Shown: one piece after another, positions 52,488 to 60,636 of the stretch | How the letters are laid out: each line of letters opens with the position of its first letter | Numbering within the stretch: position 1 is the first letter of the stretch | Assembly (NCBI GenBank): GCA_037388505.1 | Contig: JARRKC010000029.1 | Span: forward strand, 47,827-111,826 | Origin: JARRKC01 sp037388505 | GTDB taxonomy: Bacteria > Acidobacteriota > UBA6911 > RPQK01 > JAPXNP01 | DNA length: 64,000 nt | Direction: 5' to 3' | Translations under genes and position numbers: made by a program | Notes under the pieces: model-generated | Told to the model about the DNA's origin: nothing | Databases searched by the model: none | Seen by the model: the letters and a program-made list of their open reading frames with translations, nothing else

Positions 52488-53760
52488 CCGGTTCGATCTT
52501 GGCCAGTCCATGCATATAGGGACGCAGTGCTTCGGGAACCACTACGCTGCCGTCTGCCTGCTGGTAGTTCTCGACGATCGCGACCCAGGTTCGTCCCACC
52601 GCGAGCCCGGATCCGTTCAGTGTGTGGACCAGCCGAGTACGCCTGGCATCGGTCGGCTTGTAGCGGATTTCCGCACGCCGGGCTTGAAAATCCTCGAAAT
52701 TGCTGCACGAGGAGATCTCACGGTAGGCTTTCTGGCTGGGGATCCAGACCTCCAGGTCGTAGGTCTTGGCCGACGCGAAACTCATGTCTCCGGATGACAG
52801 CGTGACGACCCGGTAAGGCAACTCGAGCCGCTTCAGGATGTCTTCCGCATCCGCAGTAAGCTTCTCCAGCTCATCGTACGAGGTCTCCGGAGTCGTGAAC
52901 TTTACGAGCTCGACCTTGTTGAACTGGTGCTGGCGGATCAATCCCCTCGTATCCTTCCCGTAGGAACCTGCCTCACTGCGGAAACAGGGCGTGTATGCCG
53001 TGTAGCAAATCGGCAGTTGCGCCTCCTCCAGGATCTCGCCGGCGTGAATATTCGTGACCGGGACCTCGGCCGTTGGCACGAGATAGTAGTCGGTCCCCTG
53101 AACCTTGAAGAGATCGGCCTCGAACTTGGGGAGATTGCTGGTGCCGAAAAAGCTCTTGCTGTTGGCCATGAACGGAGGCAGAACTTCGCGATAACCATGC
53201 TCGCCGGTGTGGATGTCGAGCATGAAATTCATCAAGGCCCGTTCCATCAGAGCACCTGCGCCCCGGTACAGAGCGAATCGAGCCCCGGCGATCTTGGCCG
53301 CACGCTCCATATCGAGGATTCCCAGGCGGCTTCCGACGTCGACATGGTCCTGAACCTCGAAGGCGAAACTCGGTACCTTCCCGATGGTCCGCTCGACGCG
53401 GTTGGTGGTCGCATCGGATCCCGCGGGAACACTCTGATCCGGCAGATTCGGAACCGTCGCGAGGAAGTTGTTCACCTCAACTGCGAGTGACGCGAGCTCC
53501 TCTTCGATGGCCTTGATGCGAGCCGACACTTCTTTCATTTCAGCGATTTGCTGGCCGGCATCGCCGCCCGATTTCTTCAATCCTGCGATCTGGTCACTGG
53601 TTCGATTGCGCAGGGCGCGAAGATCCTCCGCCTCGGTCCGAAGCGCCCGCTCTCGGCCATCGAGTTGCAGGAAGCCCTGCTCATCGAAGGTAAACCCTTT
53701 GAGCGCCAGACGCTGTTTCACGAGGCCGACGTTCTCGCGGATGAAGATACGACTCAACAT
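52474..53760 (-). CDS. serS: Serine--tRNA ligase
   Basis: 428 residues. The N-terminal coiled-coil arm (about 25-105) reaches the long variable arm of tRNA-Ser. Class II motifs are visible: motif 2 TPCFRSEAGSYGKDTRGLIR-type sequence around residue 265 and motif 3 GSGLAVGRTWVAIVENYQ near the end. The TAEVPVTN loop is typical of SerRS. It heads an operon with gntR, add, GT2 and a methyltransferase. Its cognate tRNA-Ser(UGA) lies 8 kb away. Confidence 0.96.
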   Translation of the reverse strand: MLSRIFIRENVGLVKQRLALKGFTFDEQGFLQLDGRERALRTEAEDLRALRNRTSDQIAGLKKSGGDAGQQIAEMKEVSARIKAIEEELASLAVEVNNFLATVPNLPDQSVPAGSDATTNRVERTIGKVPSFAFEVQDHVDVGSRLGILDMERAAKIAGARFALYRGAGALMERALMNFMLDIHTGEHGYREVLPPFMANSKSFFGTSNLPKFEADLFKVQGTDYYLVPTAEVPVTNIHAGEILEEAQLPICYTAYTPCFRSEAGSYGKDTRGLIRQHQFNKVELVKFTTPETSYDELEKLTADAEDILKRLELPYRVVTLSSGDMSFASAKTYDLEVWIPSQKAYREISSCSNFEDFQARRAEIRYKPTDARRTRLVHTLNGSGLAVGRTWVAIVENYQQADGSVVVPEALRPYMHGLAKIEPDDQV

Positions 53761-53883
53761 GCTGCAACTCTCCTGATTCCAACTCCGCGGCCGGCCTCCG
53801 GGCCGTCAGTAAAAGCCGGTTCGCCTCGCCAGGCCGTTCCCGGCCGAGATCCGAACGGGCGGACCTGCCGGGCATAGAGGTGG

Positions 53884-53892
53884 ATCATACCA
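53884..53892 (-). promoter_or_regulatory. Extended -10 promoter element upstream of serS
   Basis: On the minus strand TGGTATGAT is an extended -10 (TGN TATGAT), about 125 bases upstream of the serS start. The -35 is weak, as is common for extended -10 promoters. It faces away from the fmdB-like promoter in the same gap. Confidence 0.45.
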
Positions 53893-53935
53893 TGCGCTCC
53901 AGCCGCGCAATAACCGCTCCAACTACCTCCAAAAC

Positions 53936-53964
53936 TTGACAATTCCCTCATGCGATCTTATATT
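53936..53964 (+). promoter_or_regulatory. Sigma-70 promoter for the fmdB-purD genes
   Basis: A perfect TTGACA (53936-53941), a 17-base spacer and TATATT (53959-53964), about 38 bases upstream of the zinc-ribbon gene. This is the best housekeeping promoter in the window. Confidence 0.75.
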
Positions 53965-54002
53965 CCACCCGCGCGAAAAACCAGAGTGGTACTGGAGGGT
54001 TT

Positions 54003-54308
54003 ATGCCCCTTTATGAATATCGTTGCGAAAAGTGCCACCGCACATTTGAAGTCATACAGAGCTTTTCGGATGCCGAATTGACCGAGTGTTCCGAGTGCGG
54101 AGGTCATCTCGAACGTTTGCTCTCCGCCCCCGCGATCCGGTTCAAGGGAACCGGTTGGTACGTGACGGATTACGGGGGGAAAAACGGAAACGGCACAACC
54201 GCCGGCAGCTCGAGTTCGTCGGCTTCGTCAACCGAGACCAATACCGAGACCAAAACCGAGACCAAAACCAAGTCGAAGAGCGACTCGACCACCGAAAAAA
54301 AGGCCTGA
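54003..54308 (+). CDS. FmdB-family zinc-ribbon protein with low-complexity tail
   Basis: 101 residues. The N-terminal MPLYEYRCEKCHRTFE with C8, C11, C29 and C32 is the FmdB/putative regulatory zinc ribbon, followed by the usual LLSAPAIRFKGTGWYVTDY. From residue 62 the chain is Ser/Thr/Glu/Lys only, encoded by repeated GAGACCAAAACC units (TETNTETKTETKTKSKS). The tail is presumably disordered. Acidobacterial and deltaproteobacterial homologues often have similar tails. It lies behind a strong promoter and seven bases before purD. The function of the family is not established. Confidence 0.9.
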   Translation: MPLYEYRCEKCHRTFEVIQSFSDAELTECSECGGHLERLLSAPAIRFKGTGWYVTDYGGKNGNGTTAGSSSSSASSTETNTETKTETKTKSKSDSTTEKKA

Positions 54309-54315
54309 GCACACC

Positions 54316-55605
54316 GTGAAAGTCCTCTTGGTCGGATCAGGGGGTCGCGAACACACTCTGGCGTGGAAGCTGAGCCAGAGTTCGAGGCTCTCGAAGCTGT
54401 ATTGCGCTCCAGGAAACCCCGGAACCCTGGCGCTTGGTGAGAACGTTCCGATCAAGCCAAACGACTTGGAGAGCTTGGCGTCTTTTGCCCGTTCCTCCGA
54501 GATCGATCTGACCGTTGTGGGACCTGAAGCTCCTCTGGCAGCCGGCATCGTCGATCGGTTCCGGGCGGAGGGTCTGCGCATCGCGGGCCCCACAAAGGCC
54601 GCGGCACAACTCGAGAGCAGCAAGGTCTTTACGAAGAAGTTTCTGGCCGAGCAGGGGATCCCGACGGCCGCGTTCGAGGTTCACCACACGGCCGACTCGG
54701 CCGAAGATGCGATTCGATCGGGCGCTTTTGACTATCCCGTGGTTCTCAAGGCAGACGGTCTCGCTGCAGGCAAGGGCGTTCTGATCTGCCACGGGGAGTC
54801 CGAGGCCCTTCAAGCCATTGCGACCGTGATGCGCGAGCGCAAGTTCGGAGCGGCGGGTGCCCAGCTGGTGATTGAAGAATACCTGACCGGCGAAGAGACC
54901 TCGTTCATGGTCTTCACCGACGGCCGGAACATCCTTCCCATGGTTCCTTCCCAAGACCACAAGGCTGCCTATGAAGCGGACGAGGGACCGAATACCGGGG
55001 GCATGGGTGCCTATTCGGTCGATTTCCTGCTGGACGACAGGCTGCGGGAAACGATCATCCGGGAGATCATCGAACCGACCGTTCTGGGCATGGAGGACCT
55101 CGGGGAGCCTTTCCAGGGTGTGCTCTATGCCGGCTTGATGCTTACCGCCGAGGGTCCGAAAGTCCTGGAGTTCAACGTTCGATTCGGCGATCCCGAGACG
55201 CAGGCTGTTCTTCCGCGACTTCAAGGTGATCTGCTGGAGGTCTTTTCCGCAGTTGCGGACGGTGACCTGTCTGGCTGTAACCTCGAATGGAGCAATGAGG
55301 CGTCCGTGTGCGTCGTGGTGGCCTCCGAGGGCTATCCCGGTGCCTACCAGACCGGCTATGAGATCACCGGCATCCCCATGGCCGAAGAAGACCCTCAAAC
55401 CATCGTCTTCCACGCGGGAACGAGCCTGCGCGAGGGAAAGATCGTAACGGCGGGCGGACGCGTTCTGGGAGTCACCTCACTGAGGTCGTCGCTGGAGTCT
55501 GCGATCATCAGTGTCTACGAAGCCGTCAACAAGATCCACTTCGAAGGTATGTACTACCGTCGCGACATCGCGGCCAAAGGACTCCGGAAACTCGGAATCG
55601 CGTAG
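54316..55605 (+). CDS. purD: Phosphoribosylamine--glycine ligase
   Basis: 429 residues from a GTG (MKVLLVGSGGREHTLAWKL). An ATP-grasp enzyme that joins glycine to phosphoribosylamine in purine synthesis. The ATP-binding VVLKADGLAAGKGVLIC, the GMGAYS loop and the metal-site FNVRFGDPETQ are present. It is downstream of the zinc-ribbon gene with seven bases between, and upstream of purE, forming a small purine operon separate from purB. Confidence 0.96.
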   Translation: MKVLLVGSGGREHTLAWKLSQSSRLSKLYCAPGNPGTLALGENVPIKPNDLESLASFARSSEIDLTVVGPEAPLAAGIVDRFRAEGLRIAGPTKAAAQLESSKVFTKKFLAEQGIPTAAFEVHHTADSAEDAIRSGAFDYPVVLKADGLAAGKGVLICHGESEALQAIATVMRERKFGAAGAQLVIEEYLTGEETSFMVFTDGRNILPMVPSQDHKAAYEADEGPNTGGMGAYSVDFLLDDRLRETIIREIIEPTVLGMEDLGEPFQGVLYAGLMLTAEGPKVLEFNVRFGDPETQAVLPRLQGDLLEVFSAVADGDLSGCNLEWSNEASVCVVVASEGYPGAYQTGYEITGIPMAEEDPQTIVFHAGTSLREGKIVTAGGRVLGVTSLRSSLESAIISVYEAVNKIHFEGMYYRRDIAAKGLRKLGIA

Positions 55606-55730
55606 CACCGGGACCCGTGCGGGCTGGCGCCGATTCTTGATTGACCAACACCCATTCCTGTTCCTCAGTGGGTTAGCTGTGGGAGTTCGCTGAGAACATG
55701 GTAGGCTGGAATTACGAGCGAGGAGAGGCA

Positions 55731-56213
55731 ATGAGCAATCCACAAGTAGCCATTCTGATGGGAAGCCGGAGTGACGCCGAGGTCATGAGAGCCACCGCCA
55801 AGATCCTCGATGAATTTGAGATCTCCTATGAGATGCGTGTTCTGTCCGCCCACCGCACGCCTAACGAGACTCGGACGTACGTGGAGAACGCGGAATCCCG
55901 TGGCATCGAAGTGCTGATAGCGGGAGCCGGTTTTGCCGCTCATCTCGCGGGGACCCTGGCCGCATACTCCATCCTTCCCGTGATCGGAGTTCCTATCGAT
56001 TCTTCGCCTCTGGCCGGAGTCGATGCCCTGTACTCCACCGTACAGATGCCGGGGGGCATCCCGGTGGCGACGATGACTATCGGCAAAGCGGGCGCCAAGA
56101 ATGCCGGGCTGTTTGCCGTGCAGATCCTCAGTCGAAAAGACCCCATTCTAGTCGACAAGCTCCGCGACTACCGGGATCGCATGCGGAAAGGCATCCTGGA
56201 GACGAAGCTGTAG
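55731..56213 (+). CDS. purE: N5-carboxyaminoimidazole ribonucleotide mutase
   Basis: 160 residues, class I PurE, starting MSNPQVAILMGSRSDAEVM behind AGGAGAGG. The active-site GSRSD and SAHRTP motifs and the GAGFAAHLAGTLAAYSILPVIGVP core are intact. It rearranges N5-CAIR to CAIR. No purK is in the window. A 125-base gap from purD contains no recognised element. Confidence 0.95.
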   Translation: MSNPQVAILMGSRSDAEVMRATAKILDEFEISYEMRVLSAHRTPNETRTYVENAESRGIEVLIAGAGFAAHLAGTLAAYSILPVIGVPIDSSPLAGVDALYSTVQMPGGIPVATMTIGKAGAKNAGLFAVQILSRKDPILVDKLRDYRDRMRKGILETKL

Positions 56214-56388
56214 GGCATTTCCGGCAGCCCAGCCGGGCCCGACGGCTGAACAGTTTCCAGAGAGAACCAGAGAACGGGAGGACTCGAGCTGGGAGCAGGA
56301 CAGCCCCGAACGATCCGTACACCAGCCATGGGTCTTCGGATGGGGCGGCCCGTCCACTAGTTGCTCTTCGCCGGGCTGGCCGCCTGGA

Positions 56389-57117
56389 TCACCCTCCATA
56401 CCCGGCGACCGTCCAGGTCCGCAAAGGAGTCTTCTCCTTCCGATACGAGTAGAAGAGATCGTTACGGCAAGCGCTGCACATTCCTGAATCCAGGATGATC
56501 CCGGCACCGACCGCCCGAGCCTGAAGACAGATGGCACCGGGGAGGTCGAGGAAACGCCCGTCGAAAATCTCCCTGGAATGGCCGGCTTTCAGGAAAGCCT
56601 CGCGGACATCCTCTCCGACCTCGTAACAGCAGCGCCGGATCGACGGACCGATCGCCACGACGAGTTCCGAAGGATCCGCATCGGTGACCTCGAGCAACCG
56701 ACGCAACCCCCGCTCTACGATGCGCGAACAGGCTCCTCTCCAGCCGGCATGAAAGACGCCGACGGAGTGCCGATCGGGTAGCTGGGCGATAACCGGAACG
56801 CAGTCCGCCGTTCGAATCGCCCCGAACAGCCCGGGCGCCGTCATGATCACCCCATCGGCCTCAGGCCGTTCGCCGGGACGAAAGGCGCTCTGACCGTCAC
56901 CCAACACGACGGTTTCAGCCCCGTGAACCTGGTGCAGCAGAACCAGCCGGTCCCCCGGAATCCCCAGGCGCTCGAGGAGCTTCAGGTTGGCCGTTTCATT
57001 CTCGGCGGTGTCAGCTGAGAGTTGGCGTCCCGTGATTGCGTGGGTAAAATGAGGATTCCGTTCGAGATCGGGAAACACGAAGCAGCTGATTCCAGCGATA
57101 TTCCGTCGTTTCAACAT
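56389..57117 (-). CDS. pgeF: PgeF/YfiH laccase-domain protein (peptidoglycan editing / purine nucleoside phosphorylase)
   Basis: 242 residues. The zinc-binding H65 (LLHQVHGA), C106 (IRTADCVPV) and H123 (FHAGWRG) are the family's conserved ligands. E. coli YfiH/PgeF edits peptidoglycan precursors wrongly carrying L-Ser, while other members act on purine nucleosides; either could apply. It is divergent from acpS with 26 bases between. The 175 bases after purE hold short GAGAACC repeats (about 56261-56280) only. Confidence 0.9.
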   Translation of the reverse strand: MLKRRNIAGISCFVFPDLERNPHFTHAITGRQLSADTAENETANLKLLERLGIPGDRLVLLHQVHGAETVVLGDGQSAFRPGERPEADGVIMTAPGLFGAIRTADCVPVIAQLPDRHSVGVFHAGWRGACSRIVERGLRRLLEVTDADPSELVVAIGPSIRRCCYEVGEDVREAFLKAGHSREIFDGRFLDLPGAICLQARAVGAGIILDSGMCSACRNDLFYSYRKEKTPLRTWTVAGYGG

Positions 57118-57143
57118 GGACTGAAAGCGAGGTTAGCACAGTC

Positions 57144-57518
57144 GTGGTGGTCGGATTGGGAATCGATATTGTCGAAGTGCCGCGTATTCGCAAAGCCCTG
57201 GAGGGCGGTCAGGCCCTGGCTCTGCGTGTGTTCACCGATGCCGAGAGGGGCTACTGCGAAGCCAGAAAGAACCGTTACCAGCACTTTGCCGGGCGGTTCG
57301 CCGCCAAAGAAGCAGCTCTCAAGGCTCTCGGGACTGGCTGGCAGGAGGGAATCCGCTGGCACGACGTGGAGGTTCTGCCGGGAGACCTCGGGAAGCCGGA
57401 ATTGCGGTTTCACGGGCGTGCCCGGGAGATCATGGCTGCGCGCGGCGCACAGTCGGCTCTGCTGACGATTTCACACGCTTCCGAGTACGCCGTCGCCGCA
57501 GTCGTCCTGCAGGATTGA
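57144..57518 (+). CDS. acpS: Holo-[acyl-carrier-protein] synthase
   Basis: 124 residues from a GTG. It transfers 4'-phosphopantetheine from CoA to ACP. The metal-binding D in GLGIDIVEVPRI and the E in GRFAAKEAALKALGTGW are conserved, and length is normal for AcpS. It shares a short divergent region with pgeF. Downstream lies a 255-base repeat-filled gap. Confidence 0.95.
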   Translation: MVVGLGIDIVEVPRIRKALEGGQALALRVFTDAERGYCEARKNRYQHFAGRFAAKEAALKALGTGWQEGIRWHDVEVLPGDLGKPELRFHGRAREIMAARGAQSALLTISHASEYAVAAVVLQD

Positions 57519-57534
57519 TGGATCGCCGGCGGGG

Positions 57535-57765
57535 ATGCATATCCCACCATTTGCGGGATCGACGTGATTCGATGGCGGCGATGCCGGATCGGCGCGTCGA
57601 AGTTCCAGCGGGTTCCGGCAACTGCCCAAGCACCATGCATGTCCCACTCCCGTGTCCCGTCCTCCGGTTCTCCCGTTCTCCCACAGCAACGCCCCCGGCA
57701 AGGCGGCAGCTGCGAAGGACAAGCAAGGATGCTTATCCCACTCCAGGACGGGATGCACATCCCAC
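57535..57765 (+). repeat. Four copies of ATGCnYATCCCAC-like motif plus CCGTTCTC repeats
   Basis: Direct copies of a 13-base motif lie at 57535 (ATGCATATCCCAC), 57635 (ATGCATGTCCCAC), 57729 (ATGCTTATCCCAC) and 57753 (ATGCACATCCCAC). Three of them are preceded by GG and can form small GGGAT/ATCCC hairpins. GTTCTCCC-type repeats (57660-57692) sit in the middle. The block fills the gap between convergent acpS and the selenoprotein gene. Confidence 0.75.
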
Positions 57766-57773
57766 GTTCGTCC

Positions 57774-58382
57774 TCAGCTCTTGGCAGGCGCCGGACTGCC
57801 GGCATTCGCTTTTAGCGCAGCTTGGATTTGCTGTTCGATTTGCTTCTCCTGGCCTGGCATGAACCCGTCAATCCGCTTGAGAATCTTGCCCTCCGGATCC
57901 AAAAGGAATGTCACCGGCGTACCGGTGATCTGATAGGTCGAGGCGACCTGCCCCGTATCTGCTCCCACCAGAATGGGAAAGGTGTACCCCCCGCGCTTGG
58001 CCCAGTCAGGAACCATCGCATCCTGCTGAGGAATAACGTTGATGGCGACCATTCGGAAACCCTGATCGGAGTACTGTTCGTAGAGCTTCTGCAGATGCGG
58101 CAACTCCGCATTGCAGGTGCTTCAGGTCGGAAAGAAAAAGGAAACCAGCGTGATCTTGCTGAGGTACTCCTGGAGGTCGTGACTCTTCCCATCCAAGCCC
58201 TTGAGCTGGAACGGAGCGAACGTTCGCATGGCCTCCATGTCGATCGGCTGACCTTCGGGCTCGGGGGTCATCGTGCACGAGGGCAGGACCATGACGGCCA
58301 AAAGGATCAGTACCGGCCAGATCGCGCGACGAAGGTACTCGTTCGATCGCCTTTCAGTAGAAGAACTTGCGGTCATTTTCAT
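57774..58382 (-). CDS. TlpA-like thioredoxin lipoprotein, probable selenoprotein (Sec at UGA 58124-58122)
   Basis: 202 residues if UGA 58124-58122 is read as selenocysteine (residue 87). A lipoprotein signal (IWPVLILLAVMVLPSC) precedes a TlpA/AhpC-type thioredoxin fold: APFQLKGLDGKSHDLQEYL, ITLVSFFFPT, then U87-S-T-C90, NAELPHLQKLY, NVIPQQDAMV and the cis-Pro GTPVTFLLDPEG. The UGA falls exactly on the first Cys of CxxC, and both halves are one family domain in one frame. A SECIS-type stem-loop follows the codon. The start overlaps the msrP 3' end by 29 bases (ATG 58376 is an alternative). A Cys-to-stop mutation or sequencing error is the alternative explanation. Confidence 0.75.
58089..58116 (-). 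promoter_or_regulatory. Candidate bacterial SECIS element
   Basis: Starting five bases after the UGA, the mRNA can form an 11-bp stem: CUGCA with UGCAG, then AUGCGG with CCGCAU. There is one bulged C (58094) and a five-base loop AGUUG. The loop begins 17 bases after the UGA and has GU at its second and third positions. Spacing and the loop G(U) fit the known bacterial SECIS model (loop about 16-37 bases after UGA). Confidence 0.7.
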
Positions 58383-59367
58383 CGTAGAGCTGTCCGACAT
58401 AGTGGGCATACCCGTTGTAGAGCCGAGTGGGGATTCGTTCACCGGTGTTGAGGAATCTCTCGGTTGCCTGGCTCCAGCGGGGATGGGGGTAGTTGGGATT
58501 GGTGTTTGCGTAAAACCCGTATTCCTTGGAGATATCGCTCCAGAAGGTTCCGGGCTGCTTCTCGAGGAACTCGATTCGGACGATGGACTTGATGCTCTTG
58601 AATCCATACTTCCAGGGCAGCACCATCCGAACCGGTGCACCGTCCTGCTTGTTGAGAGGGTGACCGTAGATGCCAAAGGTGAGTAGCGCCAGTTCGTTCA
58701 TGGCCTCGGACATGGTCAGCGCTTCGTAATAGGGCCAGGGATAGCCACCCCCGTCGCCCCTCTGAGTCGGCATCTGCTCCGGCCGCTTCAGCGTAGTAAA
58801 TCGAACGAACCTTGCTTTCGACGTCGGCTCGAGTTTCTCGATGAGCTGTGAGAGGGGATAGCCGCTCCAGGGAACATTGGCGGACCAGGCTTCGACACAG
58901 CGGAAGTGGTAGATTCGCTCTTCCAGTTCCCCCATCCGAATCAGGTCATCCAGTCCGATCTTCCCTTTCTTCTCGACCTCACCGGAGATCTCGACCTCCC
59001 ACGGATGGGTCACGAAGTCGACTACCAGATCCTTGACGCGACTCTTCTGCAGCGAGAATTCGTAGAAGTTGTTGTACCCGGCAAACAGGCGCTCTTCAGT
59101 AAGATCGCGCGGCTGATGGAAGCTCTTATTCCGAGCCGCCGGAAACAGATCCGACCATTTCTTCGCCCAATACGGCGGAACCTGTCCGTAGGGCCCCAGG
59201 CCTGCGGCCTGCGGCTCTTGGGCTCCCATCGTCAGCAGTCCCGCAATTCCCAGTCCTCCCAGGCCCAGGTCCTTCAGGATGGTGCGTCGATCCCGATACA
59301 TCGTCTCCGGAGTAACCTGGGATTCCGGGACGGTGTCCCAAGGCTTTCGGATGCGAAAGAAAGGCAT
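58354..59367 (-). CDS. msrP: Protein-methionine-sulfoxide reductase catalytic subunit MsrP
   Basis: 337 residues. A periplasmic molybdopterin enzyme of the sulfite-oxidase fold. The twin-arginine export motif (R27-R28 in DRRTILKDLGL) and the molybdenum ligand C157 in FRCVEAWSANVPW are present, with the C-terminal QLYDENDRKFFY typical of MsrP. It repairs oxidised methionine in envelope proteins. Normally msrQ, a heme membrane subunit, follows; here the overlapping next gene is instead the thioredoxin-like selenoprotein. No msrQ is in the window. Confidence 0.93.
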   Translation of the reverse strand: MPFFRIRKPWDTVPESQVTPETMYRDRRTILKDLGLGGLGIAGLLTMGAQEPQAAGLGPYGQVPPYWAKKWSDLFPAARNKSFHQPRDLTEERLFAGYNNFYEFSLQKSRVKDLVVDFVTHPWEVEISGEVEKKGKIGLDDLIRMGELEERIYHFRCVEAWSANVPWSGYPLSQLIEKLEPTSKARFVRFTTLKRPEQMPTQRGDGGGYPWPYYEALTMSEAMNELALLTFGIYGHPLNKQDGAPVRMVLPWKYGFKSIKSIVRIEFLEKQPGTFWSDISKEYGFYANTNPNYPHPRWSQATERFLNTGERIPTRLYNGYAHYVGQLYDENDRKFFY

Positions 59368-59394
59368 GCTAACGAATTTACCACAATCCCGGGA

Positions 59395-60528
59395 TTATCC
59401 CGGTTCGCCGGTGACGCGGGGCTTTAGGGAACGCTCTCTCGGTCCCATCTGACCGCGGTCCTGAAGAGCAAGGTCGATCAGCACCAGCCCCATCATGGCC
59501 TCGACGATGGGGACGGCCCGGGGCAGCACGCAGGGATCGTGTCTTCCCTTCGCTTCCAGCGTCACCTGCTCCCCGTAGGCGGAGACGGTTTGCTGTCGCT
59601 TGTTGATCGTGGACGTCGGCTTGAACGCCACTCGAGCAAGGATTGGCATGCCGTTCGAGATGCCGCCCTGAATCCCGCCGCTGCGGTTGGTCCGGGTTCG
59701 GACCTCCCCTTCCTCGAGAACGAATTCGTCGTTGTGCTCACTGCCGCGCATGGCCACACTGAGGAACCCGCTGCCGATCTCGACACCCTTGGTAGCTGGA
59801 ATCGAAAGGAAGGCATGCCCGAGCAGGGCTCCAAGCTTGTCGAACACCGGTTCTCCCCAGCCTGCCGGACAGTGACGGGCGACCACACCGATCACTCCCC
59901 CTACCGAATCACGATCGCGGCGGGCCTCTTCGATGACCTCGATCATCTTCCCGGAGGCCTCCGGGTCCGGACAGCGTACCGGGCTGAGGTCGACATCGGC
60001 CTGCGTGACGGTGGACGGATCGAGAGCCGCCCCTACGGACACGGTGTAGACCTGCTCCACCCAGGCCACGATATCTACGCCAAACTCATGCTCCAGCCAC
60101 TGTCGGGCAATCGCGCCTGCGGCGACCCGGCCGATGGTTTCGCGCGCACTGGCACGACCGCCTCCAGCCCAACTGCGTCGGCCATACTTGAAGTCATAGG
60201 TCATGTCCGCATGGGAGGGGCGATAGATCGTCTGCATTTCCCGGTAGTCCTGGGACCTTGCGTCCGTGTTCTCGACCAGCATCGAAATGGGAGTGCCCAG
60301 AGTATAGCCGGCGAATACTCCGCTCAGCAGTCGGACCTCGTCCATCTCTCGGCGCTGAGTCGTCAGACGGCTCTGCCCCGGGCGGCGCCGGTCCAGTTCC
60401 GCTTGGATTCGGTCAATGTCGATCTTCATGCCCGGGGGACAGCCGTCGATGACGACGCCGACTCCCGCGCCGTGACTCTCACCCCATGTGGTGACCCGGA
60501 AGGCTCTGCCGAAGGTGTTGCCTGCCAT
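59395..60528 (-). CDS. aroC: Chorismate synthase
   Basis: 377 residues from the ATG before AGNTFGRAFRVTTWGESHG, the conserved signature 1 of the family. The RRRPGQSRLTTQRREMDEV and GGGRASARETIGRVAAGA segments bind EPSP and reduced FMN. It makes chorismate, the last step of the shikimate pathway. It is transcribed away from fumC; the gap between them is about 110 bases. The 31 in-frame codons upstream of the chosen start lack support. Confidence 0.96.
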   Translation of the reverse strand: MAGNTFGRAFRVTTWGESHGAGVGVVIDGCPPGMKIDIDRIQAELDRRRPGQSRLTTQRREMDEVRLLSGVFAGYTLGTPISMLVENTDARSQDYREMQTIYRPSHADMTYDFKYGRRSWAGGGRASARETIGRVAAGAIARQWLEHEFGVDIVAWVEQVYTVSVGAALDPSTVTQADVDLSPVRCPDPEASGKMIEVIEEARRDRDSVGGVIGVVARHCPAGWGEPVFDKLGALLGHAFLSIPATKGVEIGSGFLSVAMRGSEHNDEFVLEEGEVRTRTNRSGGIQGGISNGMPILARVAFKPTSTINKRQQTVSAYGEQVTLEAKGRHDPCVLPRAVPIVEAMMGLVLIDLALQDRGQMGPRERSLKPRVTGEPG

Positions 60529-60636
60529 GCCAGTATCATTACCACGAAACACCGCCGGACGCCTGCACCAATTCGTCCGGGTGAGTGCGCGACAATGGTC
60601 ATGACCCGGATTCCCAGGCACAAGAGAGGAGAAAGC

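Noticed and set aside
57774..58103. Short stand-alone thioredoxin-like gene starting at TTG 58103
   Set aside because: It would lack the redox motif, strand 1 and any signal peptide; the upstream half of the same domain is in the same frame across the UGA.
58122..58676. 184-codon frame ending at the UGA as an independent gene
   Set aside because: Its first 98 codons are a shadow of msrP; only the last 86 codons, the lipoprotein signal and first half of the thioredoxin domain, are real and continue beyond the UGA.
59539..60636. 366-codon open stretch before fumC in the same frame
   Set aside because: It lies opposite aroC, is Arg/His-rich shadow sequence, and fumC has a strong ribosome-binding site and conserved N-terminus at 60637.
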